A DNA stretch of 64,000 nt, taken from contig MU004231.1 of assembly GCA_010405405.1 (NCBI GenBank), positions 4,204,884 through 4,268,883 of the forward strand. Reading direction: 5' to 3'. Source of the DNA: Microthyrium microscopicum (Eukaryota > Ascomycota > Dothideomycetes > Microthyriales > Microthyriaceae). The position numbers and the translations under genes were made by a program. This document shows positions 24,050 to 35,698 of this stretch, one piece after another. Each line of letters begins with the position of its first letter. The first letter of the stretch is position 1. A model generated the notes under the pieces. It made no database searches and was not told the DNA's origin. It was given only the letters and a program-made list of their open reading frames with translations.

Positions 24050-26643
24050 CTCATGACCAACGTAAAGTGTGTGCGAGTGTTTGCGCAGTGAAAGGATCGA
24101 CAGAAAAAGTTGAAACAGATGAATTATACAAACAACATGAGAAATGAGCGTTATCTTGACTCCTCTGCACAGATATACAAAATTCTGAAGACGTGGTGAA
24201 ATACAAGTAAAGGAGTGATACTGGAAAAGCGATTGACAAGGTCCAACCAGGCTTGTATAACCTGTGGAGTAATGACGAAGGCAAGGAAGTCAACGAGCGA
24301 CAGGAGGCGTAACCAGACAAGCTAGCGATATGCTTGTCTAATGGAGGCCCATCTGGGGCAGCGCGGTTATATGAGATCCTCGTGCAAAGGCTGTATATTA
24401 CTCGCTCTACAGTGTTTAAAACAGCACCTGCACCAAACCGCTTCCCACCCAACCTTGGCTCAACCAAAGACGGGAAAACGCTCGACAACTCCACTCTATT
24501 TCGGACTACCAAGACCCGACTTGCTTTATTTTTTTTGCCATCAGTTTTGTATCTGTGCTCTTTTGCATGGCCATGTACCAGGCGGGTTCCAAGGCACGGA
24601 TGTCAAATCGAGGCACTCCGCACGCGACTTGAGCCATCAGAAAACCCAGTATTCTGTTGGCCACTGAGGGGAAGTAGCTCGATACTGTTAGTCGGTGGCC
24701 AGATACCCTCAGAGGGCACCATCAATTCATTCCAAACCGCCGAACAAGACCTGGAATCCAGGTCCAAGGGCTCGAGTCGGGTGTGGTTGGTGAACGTTCA
24801 CGGGCTCTGAAAGGCTAGCCGCTCACAAGAATAGCATTAAAAGGTCTTGGCTGGATGAGAGCAGAAACATTAGAATGACAGATGGGTGCGTCAGGGGTTG
24901 ACATGCAAGTCTTTGCCGTTGTTGGGTTTGATGAAGCAGTTGTCGTTACAGAATCCCGCAACGTACACCAAGCCAAAGCAAGGTTTGCTAGATCCGACAT
25001 GACACACCGCTAAATAATCGCCTACCAACATGTGCTTGTTTTTATTTTTCGGAGAATAAAATAATCGAGAAAAGAAATTGCATGCGGCTCTGTACCAAAG
25101 TTTGCTTGGCACATAATGTTAAAAGATGCTTAGTATAATGCCAATATGGAGAAATTGGCCCAGGTACAAATATCCTCATATACCGTAGCCGCTGGACCGC
25201 TTGCAAGCAATATTAAACTGCCAACCTTGTTGCTTTTCGATCATTAATAACTCTAATTCGCCAACAGCTTGTCAAATGCTCTTGGCCTACGTTCTCTTAA
25301 TTCGTCTTGATACTTCACTCGATCGTCAACACTGCTTGGCCTGATATCATATCCAAGAGGACAACCCCAAAGCTAAGAATCGGCCACTAATAATATAGTT
25401 TCGCAGTTCATTCTCAAAATAGCTTCATCTATCTGAATCTACAAGAAAAACGTTCAATCATTCCGAATTCTTGGCTAAGCATCCCCATTAGCACTTAAAT
25501 TGAAGCAACCAGCAGCTCTAGTCTCAACGCTAACACTCCACACTCCCCTGCTTTATAGCCCACTATCACGCTATAATTCAACAAAATTGTAAAGACTCTA
25601 AAAATATTCTCTTGGATCCAGTTTCAGAAGAACAGGATTGACATTCTTCCACGTACCATTTCTCTATCCTTTTCTTGGTTTGTGGTAACCAATGAAAATC
25701 ATATACTGTGCGATCTGCAATAGCTTGCTTCAACTAACGACTACATATCAGGCGACATAAGGAAAAGCTTCACGATAAAAATATCTATCTTTTGAGTATG
25801 GGTACTTGGAGTTAAAGCCAAGTCGCATTGGATGTGATCCCTTCATTTATTTTGGTGGCATTGTGGTTTGATGCTGACTGGCAATCAATCCGCCATTTCT
25901 TGGTATGTTTATCAGTCTTACTATCTCAAGAACGCAACACATCTTGGCTTTCTGACCTTGCCTGAATGGGAGCCCTCTTCCGATTAAGTCTTGGGCACGA
26001 TCGTATTAAAAGATAGCTAGTCACTGGACTGGATGTTTTGTTCTAAAAACAAATCTGACTATTGTCAAACATTGGAACATCATATTAGCGGCGATTCGTT
26101 CTATAGCTTCTATTAAGGACTCCCACGTTTATAGCACTTCCAGAAGTGGAATGGTTTTGTTTCTTAACAACTAGTATGATGCTTGAGTTCTTGTTGTAAA
26201 GTAATTCTAGAACTTCATCTGCTGTGAGAAAATTGTGTTTGATAATTTTGATTCGTGATATCCTACGGATATCTACGTGCAATGTCAAAAAAAACTGTTG
26301 CTTTTTTGTACTCCTGCACAAGAAAGATCAGAAAATCCATTGCTAGATGTATCTATGTCACTCCGATTCCCAAATGCCAATCAACCATCGACAAAGGAAT
26401 TTGTCGTAATGAACGCCGAGCCATGATTATAACGCTCAGTCGATTGTTTTTTTGTTTGGCAATCTGGCGTTTTTGGCCGATAAGGAATGCCTGGATATGA
26501 TGTTTGCTTTAAGCAGTACTGACGAGAGTTATTGTGTTCAGATTTAGGTTCAGAGCAGAGTCTTTGGATCTGTTATATCTTTCTCCACTGTATCAAGTGG
26601 CATAAGCTATTGTTACTTTTGGACTGGTGGAGAATGATCTCTT
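24050..26643. other. Gene-poor, partly AT-rich region
   Basis: 2.6 kb with no convincing gene. A 108-codon ATG ORF at 24341-24667 has no domain and lies in the GT25 promoter side. The 25.0-26.6 kb part is AT-rich with many short interrupted frames. Whether it is a decayed repeat cannot be judged without a genome-wide comparison. Confidence 0.5.
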
Positions 26644-27740
26644 TCAGAACCGGAGGGCCGTAAAGTCCAGAGGAACATCATCGCTCGGTTCGTCACCCTC
26701 CTCCATCCATTTCTGGCCATTGGCCTGCTCCTCGACTGGAAACACTTCTCTTGCATACTCTTCCATCGATCTGTTGCCTTCCCAGAGTTCAATCGCAATA
26801 GCTGTGCAGTTTGGCTCCAGGTCTGGTCCGAAATATGGAGCTTGTTTGTCACCAAGAACTTCCTCAAGTATGGCCAGATGGTCTCGGTAGCCTTGCGGAA
26901 TTCTAATCTTGATGTCGATTGGTCCTTGCACGTATTCCACCGGTCGATTCAGAGCTCTGCTAAAAGCAGCACATACCTGTCGTGGAGTAAGGTATTCGAA
27001 TGCAATTGGGATTTTCTGACCGCCCCATCTCGCTGGTCCATCTTTGAAAAGTTGCAAAACGACTGGGCCAACGTCGTGTTCTGCGTCTAACCAAGGAATT
27101 GGCACGTCCGGGTGGAATGGAGCTTGCCATTCGAAGCTCTCGTCATCTTGAAGTGCCATGTTGAAAAGCGGATATGGTAGGCTGGTGAAGTTGTTGTGGT
27201 AGGTGCCACAGTAAATGAAGGTCGCGGGAATTCCAGTCGATTGTATGTATTTCTCAACTTTGAACTTGTTGGCCCAGAGAGGCAAGGCTTTCCATCCGTA
27301 GCCAAAGGAGGAATGATCGGGCATACTGCTGTAAATGAGATGTTTCACACCTGCTCTAATTGCAGCATTGACGATCGCTTTGCCGATAGCAAACTCGTCG
27401 CCCCAGTGCGTTGTGTTGATGAATGCCACGTCCACAGGCTCACTGAAGAGTTTGTCAATGACTGCTTGATTTCCTAAAAAGCCTTCAATGACAGTGACAT
27501 TGTCGAGGCTGGAGATGTCCTGGGCAACGATACTGATGCAATCCTGCATATGTGCTCGAACCTGCTGCAATGTTAGACTACCACCAATTCTTCATTCTAT
27601 GCTAGATAATTGGAGACTCTGGCCCAAGCATTTTGGCTGAGTAGGAAACGTACCTTCCATCCTACAGCAGCTGCCACACGGGTGAAGCTGGCGGCCTGCC
27701 GACCAGATGCATTGACCGTGGCGACTGTTATTCTCTTCAT
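26644..27740 (-). CDS. NmrA-like NAD(P)-binding family protein
   Basis: Atypical short-chain dehydrogenase of the NmrA/HSCARG family: a Rossmann-fold dinucleotide sensor or reductase. Two exons, 27740-27654 and about 27564-26644, give 334-335 residues. The join reads AAAVGWK/(Q)VRAHMQDC; donor GTACGT, branch TCTAAC. The acceptor is a tandem CAGCAG, so one Gln is optional. Seen: beta1 ITVATV, then NASGRQAAS in place of the usual GxxGxxG, the PVDVAFINTT segment, and AGVKHLIYSSMP near the active-site region. The catalytic Tyr-x3-Lys of classical SDRs is not obvious, as in NmrA. Isolated, with no biosynthetic neighbours. Could regulate nitrogen metabolism or be an oxidoreductase; unresolved. Confidence 0.87.
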
Positions 27741-29953
27741 ATAGTTTGATTGTGCTGCACAAATCTCGCCAGAATCAAACGACTGACGCAGGGCACCGAG
27801 TGGTGGTGTTGGTTGAAGTAGAAGCATTCAATCCAGGTGCTGAGTAATACTCTTAAAGTATCTCCGAGACTTTTCAGCGCTCCCGCCGTCTGGTGAGTTG
27901 ACGCTTCCTATTTGCGCAATTTCGCCAAATTAGGCAGTTGCGATCAATTGTCAATGCCTTGACCCGTTTTATTGATTCCTATCTCCACCAGTGTTTGAGC
28001 TTGACAGAATTGACAGAATTGTCAAAGAATGGAGACTGTCCTGTTTTCTGGAACCGATGCAGAAATAGTTTTAGATTCGTACCACCCCGATAAGCATCCA
28101 AGACACTATCAGGGCCAAGGTAACCTGTAAAAAGTAATGCCTGGCACTTTTAGCAGACTTGGATGAACTGCGCGGTTGGGAAGTGTTATCTAAATAAAGT
28201 CGAATATGAGCAGTATGACTTTCCGGTTTTAGATGATTGTGTGAAAATAGTTCATTGATAGACTTTGGCGTTGTTGATGGCGGAAAACCACAAGATGTTT
28301 GGAATAAAACAGATTACGGTAGAGGTAGGCAAACAAAGAATCGTAAGATAAAATATGATGATGACCAGCCCTTCTTAAAGTATCAGGTTACACGAGAATT
28401 GGCGCGATGACTAAATGGTAAGCCAGAGCAATCAAGGCCGGGTGACCACGAATCCGCAAGGTTAGATGAAATCATCTAATGCTGCATCGTGTTGTCGGAA
28501 TCGTAGAGTGTGTGCAGCGGAGGCTCATCATCAGAAGAGAAGACGCAGTAATTGCGAGCAAGTTGACGATGTCACGCAGCGACAGTGTCCAGCTAGCCAT
28601 TACCTAATGTATTGGCATATAGCACGAATGGAGACTCGCCTTGCCGACGGGCGAAGAGCAATGGCCCAGGAAGACTCATAACCACAGCTCAGATGGTGTC
28701 TTCGCCCTTTTCTCTGCACGTCGGTGTCGGTAGACTTCTAAGGCGCCAGATTATACAGGTACTTATTTAGCTTGAGATCCTGCCCAGCCTGCCTTGCCTG
28801 CCCATGTGGTTGTGCTTCACCGCGTTGTTCCGAAGCACTGGGATTGGTGAGACTGGGCTGGCTATCACTGCTACAAGATTACCGATTGGGCTTTGATGCG
28901 GAAAGGCATTTTGCGTCCGGCAAGAAGCAAACCAGTGGATTCGAGTGGATATCCACAGAACATGCGGTGATGGAGGGTGGTAGAGCTGGAATTCCTACAA
29001 ATAATAACGGTTCGTTTGTTATGCCATGTCAGATATGACCCGAATTGCGAAATTTTCGACATGACGTCTGGTGCATATATGACAGCGGTTTCCCGTCTTT
29101 AGTGTATAGTACATCGGCTATCCTAGGCAGAATTCGGTAGGGTGGTACCGAGCGCGTGAATGTAGAGGTAGAAGTCATTGATCTTTGGTCATAAAAATCA
29201 GAACAATGCAGGCTAGTAGTACTTTGAAAAGACTTTTCTAGAAAGTTTATGGTTTTGGATTTTTAGGTAGATTGAAACCATGAGACATTCATGCACAATC
29301 CATGCTAGCGGCTTGCAAACCGAATTTACTTTGGTCACAACATGTCGCATAGGTCGATCTATCTTTCATCAATCTCCGCGGAGCCTAGGCCTTGTGGGTA
29401 AATATGTAGTCCAGTTGTTCACCACGTGTTTATTTGACGTTGAAAATCCAGAAAATGCCAGTAGGGTGCGTCTGCTGGCATCAAAGTTCAAGAGAATGAT
29501 GTTTGAAGGGTTGCATGACTAGACCATTCACCAAGGGCTGACCAGGCACGTTGATAACTTGATCCAGGCAGTTCGGATAAGAGATAACAACATATGCATA
29601 GCCTGACGTCTGGCCTGGACCCTGAGTGGTTGAGCCTCCACCGCTGGATCAAAGGAGAGATCCGGGGAGAGCTCTAAATGGTCTGGGGATATCGGTTATG
29701 CATGCCCCAAGATAGGTAGGCATATGCTGATAGCCAATTCTCTGCGCACTACTGGGCTCCTTTACATTGACACTCCTTTGGCTCCATGTTGGCTAGAAAA
29801 CGTTATCAGATTCACCAGTTTCCATAGCCACGAGACTTGCGTCCACTACTCTGAGACTTGCCTTACTAGTCCATCATATGCTGTTGTTTCTTTTCTCTAG
29901 AGGATATTCTATTGATCAGTTCATGTTGTGTATGAGCAAAATTCAGACAACTT
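27741..29953. other. Gene-poor region with no supportable gene
   Basis: 2.2 kb between the NmrA-like gene and the 3' end of the asparaginase gene. A small ATG ORF at 29280-29522 (80 codons) has plausible amino-acid composition but no recognised domain or splice partner. A short tandem and inverted repeat lies at 28001-28025. Nothing else seen. Confidence 0.5.
28001..28025. repeat. 9-bp tandem repeat (ttgacagaa x2) followed by an inverted arm ttgtcaa
   Basis: Two direct copies and a partial inverted copy allow a 6-bp stem TTGACA/TGTCAA with a 4-nt loop. About 260 bp upstream of the NmrA-like start; function unknown. Confidence 0.5.
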
Positions 29954-32027
29954 CTAATCAGTCCCCCGAGCCACTGCCCAACACTCCTTAACAACCTCCG
30001 ATTTCGTGTCAAGATCTGGCTTTGCCAGCTCATCGGGATGAAGATGTGCACCAGCATTGGCTAACAGCACAACTTGATCTTTAAGGCCAGAGGTTGCGGC
30101 AAGAAACAGTGGCGTATGCCCTTCTCGATTTCGAAGATGGACAGATGCACCTTGCTCGAGAAAGTCTCTCAATATCTCGACGTTTGGTCCAGTTGCGGAA
30201 AGATGCTAAAACAAAAGTTAGCGTTTTCAAAGCAAGTTAATGGGCAGGAAGCAAGTCTTACCAGCGGAGTATTTCCGGAATAATCTGCATCGTTCAGCAA
30301 GAACTTGCCATCACCTCTCATAACATCCTTGGCGGCCTGAAGGTTTCCGTCTCTTATGGCGTAGCCTAGTGCTGTCAAGGAAGTTCGCTCAGGAGTCAGA
30401 GCACCACCAGGATCTGAATGTCGTTTAGTATATGTTATCGGATCCATTTGAGTTTACTCACGAGTGAATTGTGTTTGAGAAAGTTCAGTGAGCTCTCCAC
30501 ACAATGATAAGCCCATCTGCGCCGATACTTCAGCAGGCGTTAAGCCAGGCAAGGACAGTAAGTAGGACAGTTTTGTCAAGGCCGCCTCAGTGGTCATGTC
30601 ATATCCAAGCACTACACCAACTTTGCTGAGTATGAAGCCTACATCTCATCAGTTTCGCAAAGCTCATTTAGGAACAGACAACTTACCAGACGCATATAGT
30701 GGACTGACGCTGCCGCTGAGGCATTGAGTCACGTTTACGATGACGATTCCTCGTTGAACACCTTCTGATAGGACACGTGTCAGAGCAGAATCCGGGCCGC
30801 CAGGCGTGTTTCCTGCACCGAAGGTTTCTAGAATTAGACCTTTGAGTCCTTCAACTCTTAGGACGGCATCTATCATTTGCGGTTTGATACCTAGCAGATA
30901 TTAGCATGGGCATTTCGAACAATGATGAGGAACACGAACCTGGAAATATCCGTAATGCCGCGACATGGCTTGTGTCGAGTCTAGTCTTGATGGAAAAGGG
31001 ATGTAGTTGCGTAGAGCGGTAGACATTTCTCCAATTGACTTTAGTTTGTTGTGATGTGATAGTTGCTAGTGGTTCAAAATTGGGACTCGCGAATGCAGCA
31101 AAGTCGTCTGCAGATACTTTGGTTGTTCGATTACCTGTAATTCTATTAATATACGACTTACTAGAATCAAGCTTGACTCTCTTACCGCGGTATAGCTTGA
31201 AGTTGAAGAACAGACAAACCTAGCTACGTTAATGCAGTGTTCTGCCAGGAAAACCGAACCAGCTGTCATTCTAGCTGGCCTACAGGTAATAATAGATCTT
31301 ACCTCAGGAATCATAAAGTGTCCAGCAATGATCAACGAGCCTAGTAGATTGTCGGATGCATCTGATTGTAGCTGGACCATAGGTGCTTGAGATCCCGTCA
31401 ATATCACTGGCTTGCCGAGATCTTGAAGCATGAAGCTCAAGGCAGAGCTAGTATATGCCAGCGAATCCGTGCCGTGAAGAATGACAAAGCCATCGAATAA
31501 CTGGTAGTTGCGATAGACCGCTTTTGCGATTTGGTCCCAACCTTCGGCATCAATGGAACTACTATCCAAGAGATGTTCAAATTCAAAAACAGCATACCGC
31601 ACTCGCCGCTCATACGCACTGATTGGAGTTCTGAGTGACTGGACAGCTTTACGCGTGCCATTATCGTCAACTACAATCTCTAGTGGCTCTGGATATGAGC
31701 CATCGTTGAACGATGGTCGGGGAGCTAGTCCGAATTTGAGAAAGTTTCGAGCCTGTGTCTGAATTAGCATCCCATCTCGGCATCTGCATGAGCGCTCAAG
31801 TGGTAGACAGGGATTAGTGTAGGTACAAGAGCAAGTTGGGTTGTTATGCAAGGCTGATCAAATCCAACGTACAGGAACTAGACCATCTTCAGACTGTTTC
31901 ATGCAAATCGTGCCACCTGTCGCAAAATTTAGCACGATAGCTTCGTTACAAACAAGGCCAACAAACCTGTGATGATGATAAGCACCTGTGATTCTGGATA
32001 GTTGAAATCGGGTATTAGGTGTGCCAT
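29954..32027 (-). CDS. L-asparaginase with C-terminal ankyrin repeats
   Basis: Hydrolyses L-asparagine to aspartate and ammonia; cytosolic, as no signal peptide is seen. Nine phase-matched exons: 32027-31967, 31916-31873, 31752-31303, 31219-31186, 31134-30940, 30890-30687, 30638-30462, 30413-30262, 30205-29954, giving 522 residues. Seen: catalytic TGGTI straddling intron 1 (nucleophile candidate Thr23 or the family's first Thr20), the second threonine/aspartate pair in HGTDSLAYTSS (Thr130, Asp131), and the conserved EVCLFFNFKLYRGNRTTKVSA across introns 3 and 4. Residues from about 390 form ankyrin-type helices (LTALGYAIRDGNLQAAK, GHTPLFLAATSGLKDQV). This type I asparaginase-plus-ankyrin architecture is known from mammalian ASPG and many fungi. 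Intron density is high for the window. Confidence 0.92.
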
Positions 32028-32764
32028 GACTTCTCAGTGTTGTAGTATGATATCAAGGCTTGTGAGGTAGCAAGATGTCAAAAGTAGTAGACAGAAAAAA
32101 GAAAAAGCAAGCGGAAAGCCGTTGGCTCCCGTAGCTGTCAATAAGGCGGAGACTTTGAGACTCGTTGCTGAATCGTCAAATGACAGGATGCAGACTTCTT
32201 GGTGAGGTGTAATAGCGGTGAGCCAATCGTTGAATCGAATGTTTTTTCAAGACAGAATACCTTAATCTGACAAGTTTCTCTTTGTGTTGTATATCGATGT
32301 GAGGCTATAGATAAGGCACATCCCTTTATCAGTACATTCGCAAGCCGGTGTATTACCCGAATGTCAGGTTTGCAGACACTTGCAGGTCAGAAATTTTGCA
32401 GTGAAGAAACTTCAAGTAAATCTTGTTCTCTTTCACTTGTTGTAAGGGTAATTCCAACAGGTCAAGTCAATACACGAGAGTGGATATTTGGTGGCGGAAG
32501 AAGTTCTAGTGTGTAGAGGTAGATTACCCCATAGGAACCACAAAAAAATCGTGATATTGGATCCGTGGTTTTGGTATGGTCCCAAGACCTTGGTTCACCT
32601 TGAAATTTTCTCACCAATCATTCACGATTTAAGGAAGGATTCAAAATGTCTGAGAAGAATTTGAAGAACGCAAGCTGAAACTCAAGCATTGCGGCTCCGA
32701 CTTTACCCTGTTATTGAGAATTTTCAAAGAGAAGAAATGTCGGTTGGCTATGCATTAGCGCCAT
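32028..32764. other. Intergenic region, asparaginase promoter side
   Basis: 737 bp upstream of the asparaginase start and downstream of the ECM15-like stop, both on the minus strand. It should hold the asparaginase promoter. No ORF or repeat of note. Confidence 0.6.
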
Positions 32765-33318
32765 TCATGTATCTCTTGCAAGAATGTCTTCTACAACTTT
32801 GAGTTTCTCAGCAAAGTGTTGAGTCTTATCGGTTCTCGTTCCAATTCTGATGCTGCTATGTACACGAACCTAGGTAGTTGTTTCAATTAGAACTAATGAT
32901 ACACTTATTGTCAAGAGTGAAGGAAAAACTCACAATTCCATTCTGATGAAGCATTTCGTGAGCTTGACCAATAACTTTGGTCACATCATCCCACGATCCC
33001 TCTATTATTCTATTAGTCTCTTTCCACCATACAGAGCAATGGCAGACTTTGTGAGCACGGAGTAGTATTGCTTAAAATCATGTAGCTAAACGACAGAGTG
33101 TAGAGTCAATCGCTAGGTCATGATGTCTTACCAACTGTCGTTCCCGCAGAGTGCAAGTGATATTTTAGACCTGACTGCTTCAACAGGCGTTGGACTTCAG
33201 CGACTTCTTCAGAAACTGAAGCTGTTGCTGTCCCCATGGGAATGAGGCAAAAGTCTGCGATACAATGTGACGGAGTAGGGATCGAGGAGGTGTCCGAGGT
33301 GGCACTTGCAGTCGCCAT
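32765..33318 (-). CDS. ECM15: ECM15/MTH1187 family (thiamine-binding-type, UPF0045) small protein
   Basis: Predicted 119-residue protein of the MTH1187/YkoF-like fold. Exons: 33318-33132, 33001-32934, 32869-32765; the joins read GTTV/EGSWDDV and QNGI/VRVHSS in phase. The core CIADFCLIPMGTATASVSEEV ... YHLHSAGTTVEGSWDDV ... RIGTRTDK matches the family, whose bacterial and yeast members bind thiamine or related ligands; the role in fungi is unclear. I chose the ATG at 33318 for its strong context (AAGATGGCG) and family length. An in-frame ATG at 33474 would add 52 residues, possibly a leader. Shares a short intergenic region with IPK1. Confidence 0.85.
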
Positions 33319-33576
33319 CTTCTCTGATGCTTTGATTGATTCTACTTGATCTACACCAAGCAAAATTGACTTGAATGAACGGAGGAAGTTGTTGAGCAGA
33401 AGACTCAGAAGTGATGCAGAGAAGTTGGAAGTGAAAGACGCGACTGTTTGCAGGTCTTTCACGCGTGGTGGCATGACGCCACTTTTCCCCTTCCTTTAAG
33501 ACGACTGAAGAGTTCCTTCATCCCAACAACATCATTTTGATCAAAATACAGGTGGTGTCTCGGTACAAGGACGATC
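33319..33576. promoter_or_regulatory. Short shared upstream region of the ECM15-like and IPK1 genes
   Basis: The two start codons are 258 bp apart on opposite strands (102 bp if the ECM15-like protein starts at 33474), so both promoters must overlap here. No TATA or known factor site is claimed. Confidence 0.55.
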
Positions 33577-34842
33577 ATGAGCATCCCAGTTCTGGAAAAA
33601 TTCTACGAAGTCCCAACTCCATCTGTAATCGCGAGTGTGCATGAAGTGGAACGGCCAAGGGGAGGCTTACGTCTTGGTGAAGCGCAGGAAAATTCTGAAG
33701 ATGTAGTCCAGGTGGAATTGAGATACATTGCTGAGGGAGCAGCAAATGTAATCTTTTCCATTGAAATCTTGGGGCATGCGGGAAAGAGCAAGGAAGACAT
33801 ATCACCGCTATGTCAACGGCTGGAGGGAATGCTTTTGCGCCTCAGAAAGGGGTCTCAAGCTCTGCCAAACATTCAGGAAAATCCGACTGTGCCTCCTCCG
33901 CCTTTTGTACCAGCGCAAGAGATTGTCAAGTTTATCAATGAGCGTTTGCCTTGGTCACTAACTCAATCGTTCATGGTTGTCCATACCCTGATTCAAATAC
34001 AGCCTGAAGTGCTTCAGCTCTGCAATGCGCTATTGATGACGTTGGAAGCAACAAACAAGCGTATCTCCAAACGAAGAGGCTGGTATTTGAGTGCCGAAGA
34101 AACGCATGGTATCTTGGTCACTGACATGCGACCCCAAAAAGAAGGGGACATCACAATTGAGTTCAAACCGAAATGGCTTGAACAATCTCCAATGGCCCCG
34201 GATGGAGCACGCCGCTGTCGTACCTGTGCATGGCATGTCAAGAACGGTGTAAAAGCCAGTAAAAGGTATTGTCCTTTGGCAATTGCTTCTCTCAATCGCC
34301 CGCAGAAGCGAGCACATATTGCGAAATTCGTACCCAAGGCAGATTCTTTGCCCGATGGCTGGGACTACGAAACTGTGCTGAACGAGTTCACATCATATTT
34401 CTGTGATATAGACAGCGGCCTTCAACTGCTGAACAGGCTTCGAGCTGCCCAAAAAGAATACGATCCTGATGGAGCTTTGAGCGCAATTGGAATTTCAGAT
34501 GACAATTATAGCCCCGAACCTACCCCAGAGTTGCTGGAACTCGTGGACTCAGCGCTACAAGATTCTCATAACCATGGTTTTCTACGACTCGCATGTGCCA
34601 TGACGCTTAGAGACTTAATCATTTTTGCCCGTCTGTCAAAGGCGAAGACCGTTGATGCTGTATGTATAGAAGGTAGGATTGCCGATTTGGATTTCAAAAA
34701 GGTGGAAGCCGAGAAACTCTTGAAATGGGCACTTGACGAAGCAACTTTGCTAAGAGGAGGATATTATATGGGCACTGAGAGCAGATCCGATTCTGACACT
34801 GCAACAAAGGGCGATATATGTTTCTTATGGCAGCAAACATGA
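33577..34842 (+). CDS. IPK1: Inositol-pentakisphosphate 2-kinase
   Basis: Phosphorylates the 2-position of inositol 1,3,4,5,6-pentakisphosphate to give phytate (InsP6), which supports mRNA export in yeast. Single exon, 421 residues. Seen: ATP-site segment AEGAANVIFSI (52-62), EFKPKWLEQSPMAP (195-208) followed by RRCRTCA (212-218) with the family's Cys/Lys features, MTLRD (342-346) and the late DLDFKK motif (370-375). All occur in the fungal Ins_P5_2-kin family order. The first ATG of the ORF is used. Divergent from the ECM15-like gene and convergent with the cutinase, with only 24 bp between stop codons, so the transcripts very likely overlap at their 3' ends. Confidence 0.92.
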   Translation: MSIPVLEKFYEVPTPSVIASVHEVERPRGGLRLGEAQENSEDVVQVELRYIAEGAANVIFSIEILGHAGKSKEDISPLCQRLEGMLLRLRKGSQALPNIQENPTVPPPPFVPAQEIVKFINERLPWSLTQSFMVVHTLIQIQPEVLQLCNALLMTLEATNKRISKRRGWYLSAEETHGILVTDMRPQKEGDITIEFKPKWLEQSPMAPDGARRCRTCAWHVKNGVKASKRYCPLAIASLNRPQKRAHIAKFVPKADSLPDGWDYETVLNEFTSYFCDIDSGLQLLNRLRAAQKEYDPDGALSAIGISDDNYSPEPTPELLELVDSALQDSHNHGFLRLACAMTLRDLIIFARLSKAKTVDAVCIEGRIADLDFKKVEAEKLLKWALDEATLLRGGYYMGTESRSDSDTATKGDICFLWQQT

Positions 34843-34866
34843 GTTTCGCTCCACCCGACAGCAATT

Positions 34867-35698
34867 TTATGCACCTTTGCCACCTTTGCCAGCAAGCGCT
34901 GAAAGCTGATCCTTCGTTCCGCCCAACATAACTCCAAGCTCAGACAACGCCGCCTCGTTCGCAGCAGTCGCCTTATCCTTCTCACCACCATTGGGACTTG
35001 GCTTCGGCCCAGCCTTTCCACCCGTCTCGAGCTGCTTCTGGATATACGCCACACTATCGCTAATCCACGGATTCTCAACATATACCAAGTGATCCGCCAC
35101 CTTTGTCCCTGAGCCCGTACACACTGGATCACCCGGCGCACAATTCTCCATCAACTTCTCCGCCAACTCTTTTGGCAGCGGCGGCACAGTTCCACCCAGC
35201 GGAGACCGAACATTTGGTCCACGATTTCCTGGATCTCCAAACAACACAAATCCGATCACGCGAGGATACATATCGGCCTTGAGTTGTACGGAGGCTCCGT
35301 GCATTACATCGGCTCCTTGGCTGTATCCTACGAGCACGTACTTCTGGTCTGGACACGTCTTGCTTTGCGATTCGAGGTGGGCGACTACATCGGCGGCGCC
35401 TTTGACTTTGCTGTCGAGGGCGAAGCTGGCGGGATAGTTGACGGCGTAGCCGGTGACTTTGGGGTCTTTCTTTTGGAGGGCGTCGAAGAGGGGGTCGCCG
35501 ACGACGATGCCGTAGGGTGATCTGGGTTCCATGGTACCGCTTGCTGGTGGTGAGTTAGCTTTTGGTAGGCGAAGATGCTTCGTGTTTCTTACCGATGATC
35601 AATTCGAGTGGAGAGCAGGCGGCAGACGAGACATTAGCCGTTGGCGCTGCCCATGTGGCATGGGCTAGCGCAATTGATGTTGCGAGATGGCGAAGCAT
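34867..35698 (-). CDS. Secreted cutinase-family serine esterase
   Basis: Predicted extracellular esterase acting on cutin or other polyesters. Two exons, 35698-35593 and 35543-34867 (donor GTAAGA, branch GCTAAC, acceptor CCAG), give 260 residues. The join reads CSPLELII/ASGTMEPR. An N-terminal signal peptide is visible (MLRHLATSIALAHATWAAPT). Seen: GYSQGA with nucleophile Ser110, GDPVC with Asp174, and DHLVY with His187, plus cysteines fitting the usual disulfides. The C-terminus is extended by about 50 Gly/Lys/Ala-rich residues, atypical for minimal cutinases. Acetylxylan esterase (CE5) is the alternative reading. The region upstream of the start is shared with the 3' side of the LCCL gene. 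Confidence 0.92.

Noticed and set aside
24334-24810. 158-codon plus-strand ORF
   Set aside because: Opens at TTG; the first ATG is in another frame and gives only 108 residues. No domain, and it overlaps the GT25 promoter side.
29280-29522. 80-codon ATG ORF with protein-like composition
   Set aside because: No recognisable family, no splice partners, no neighbour support.
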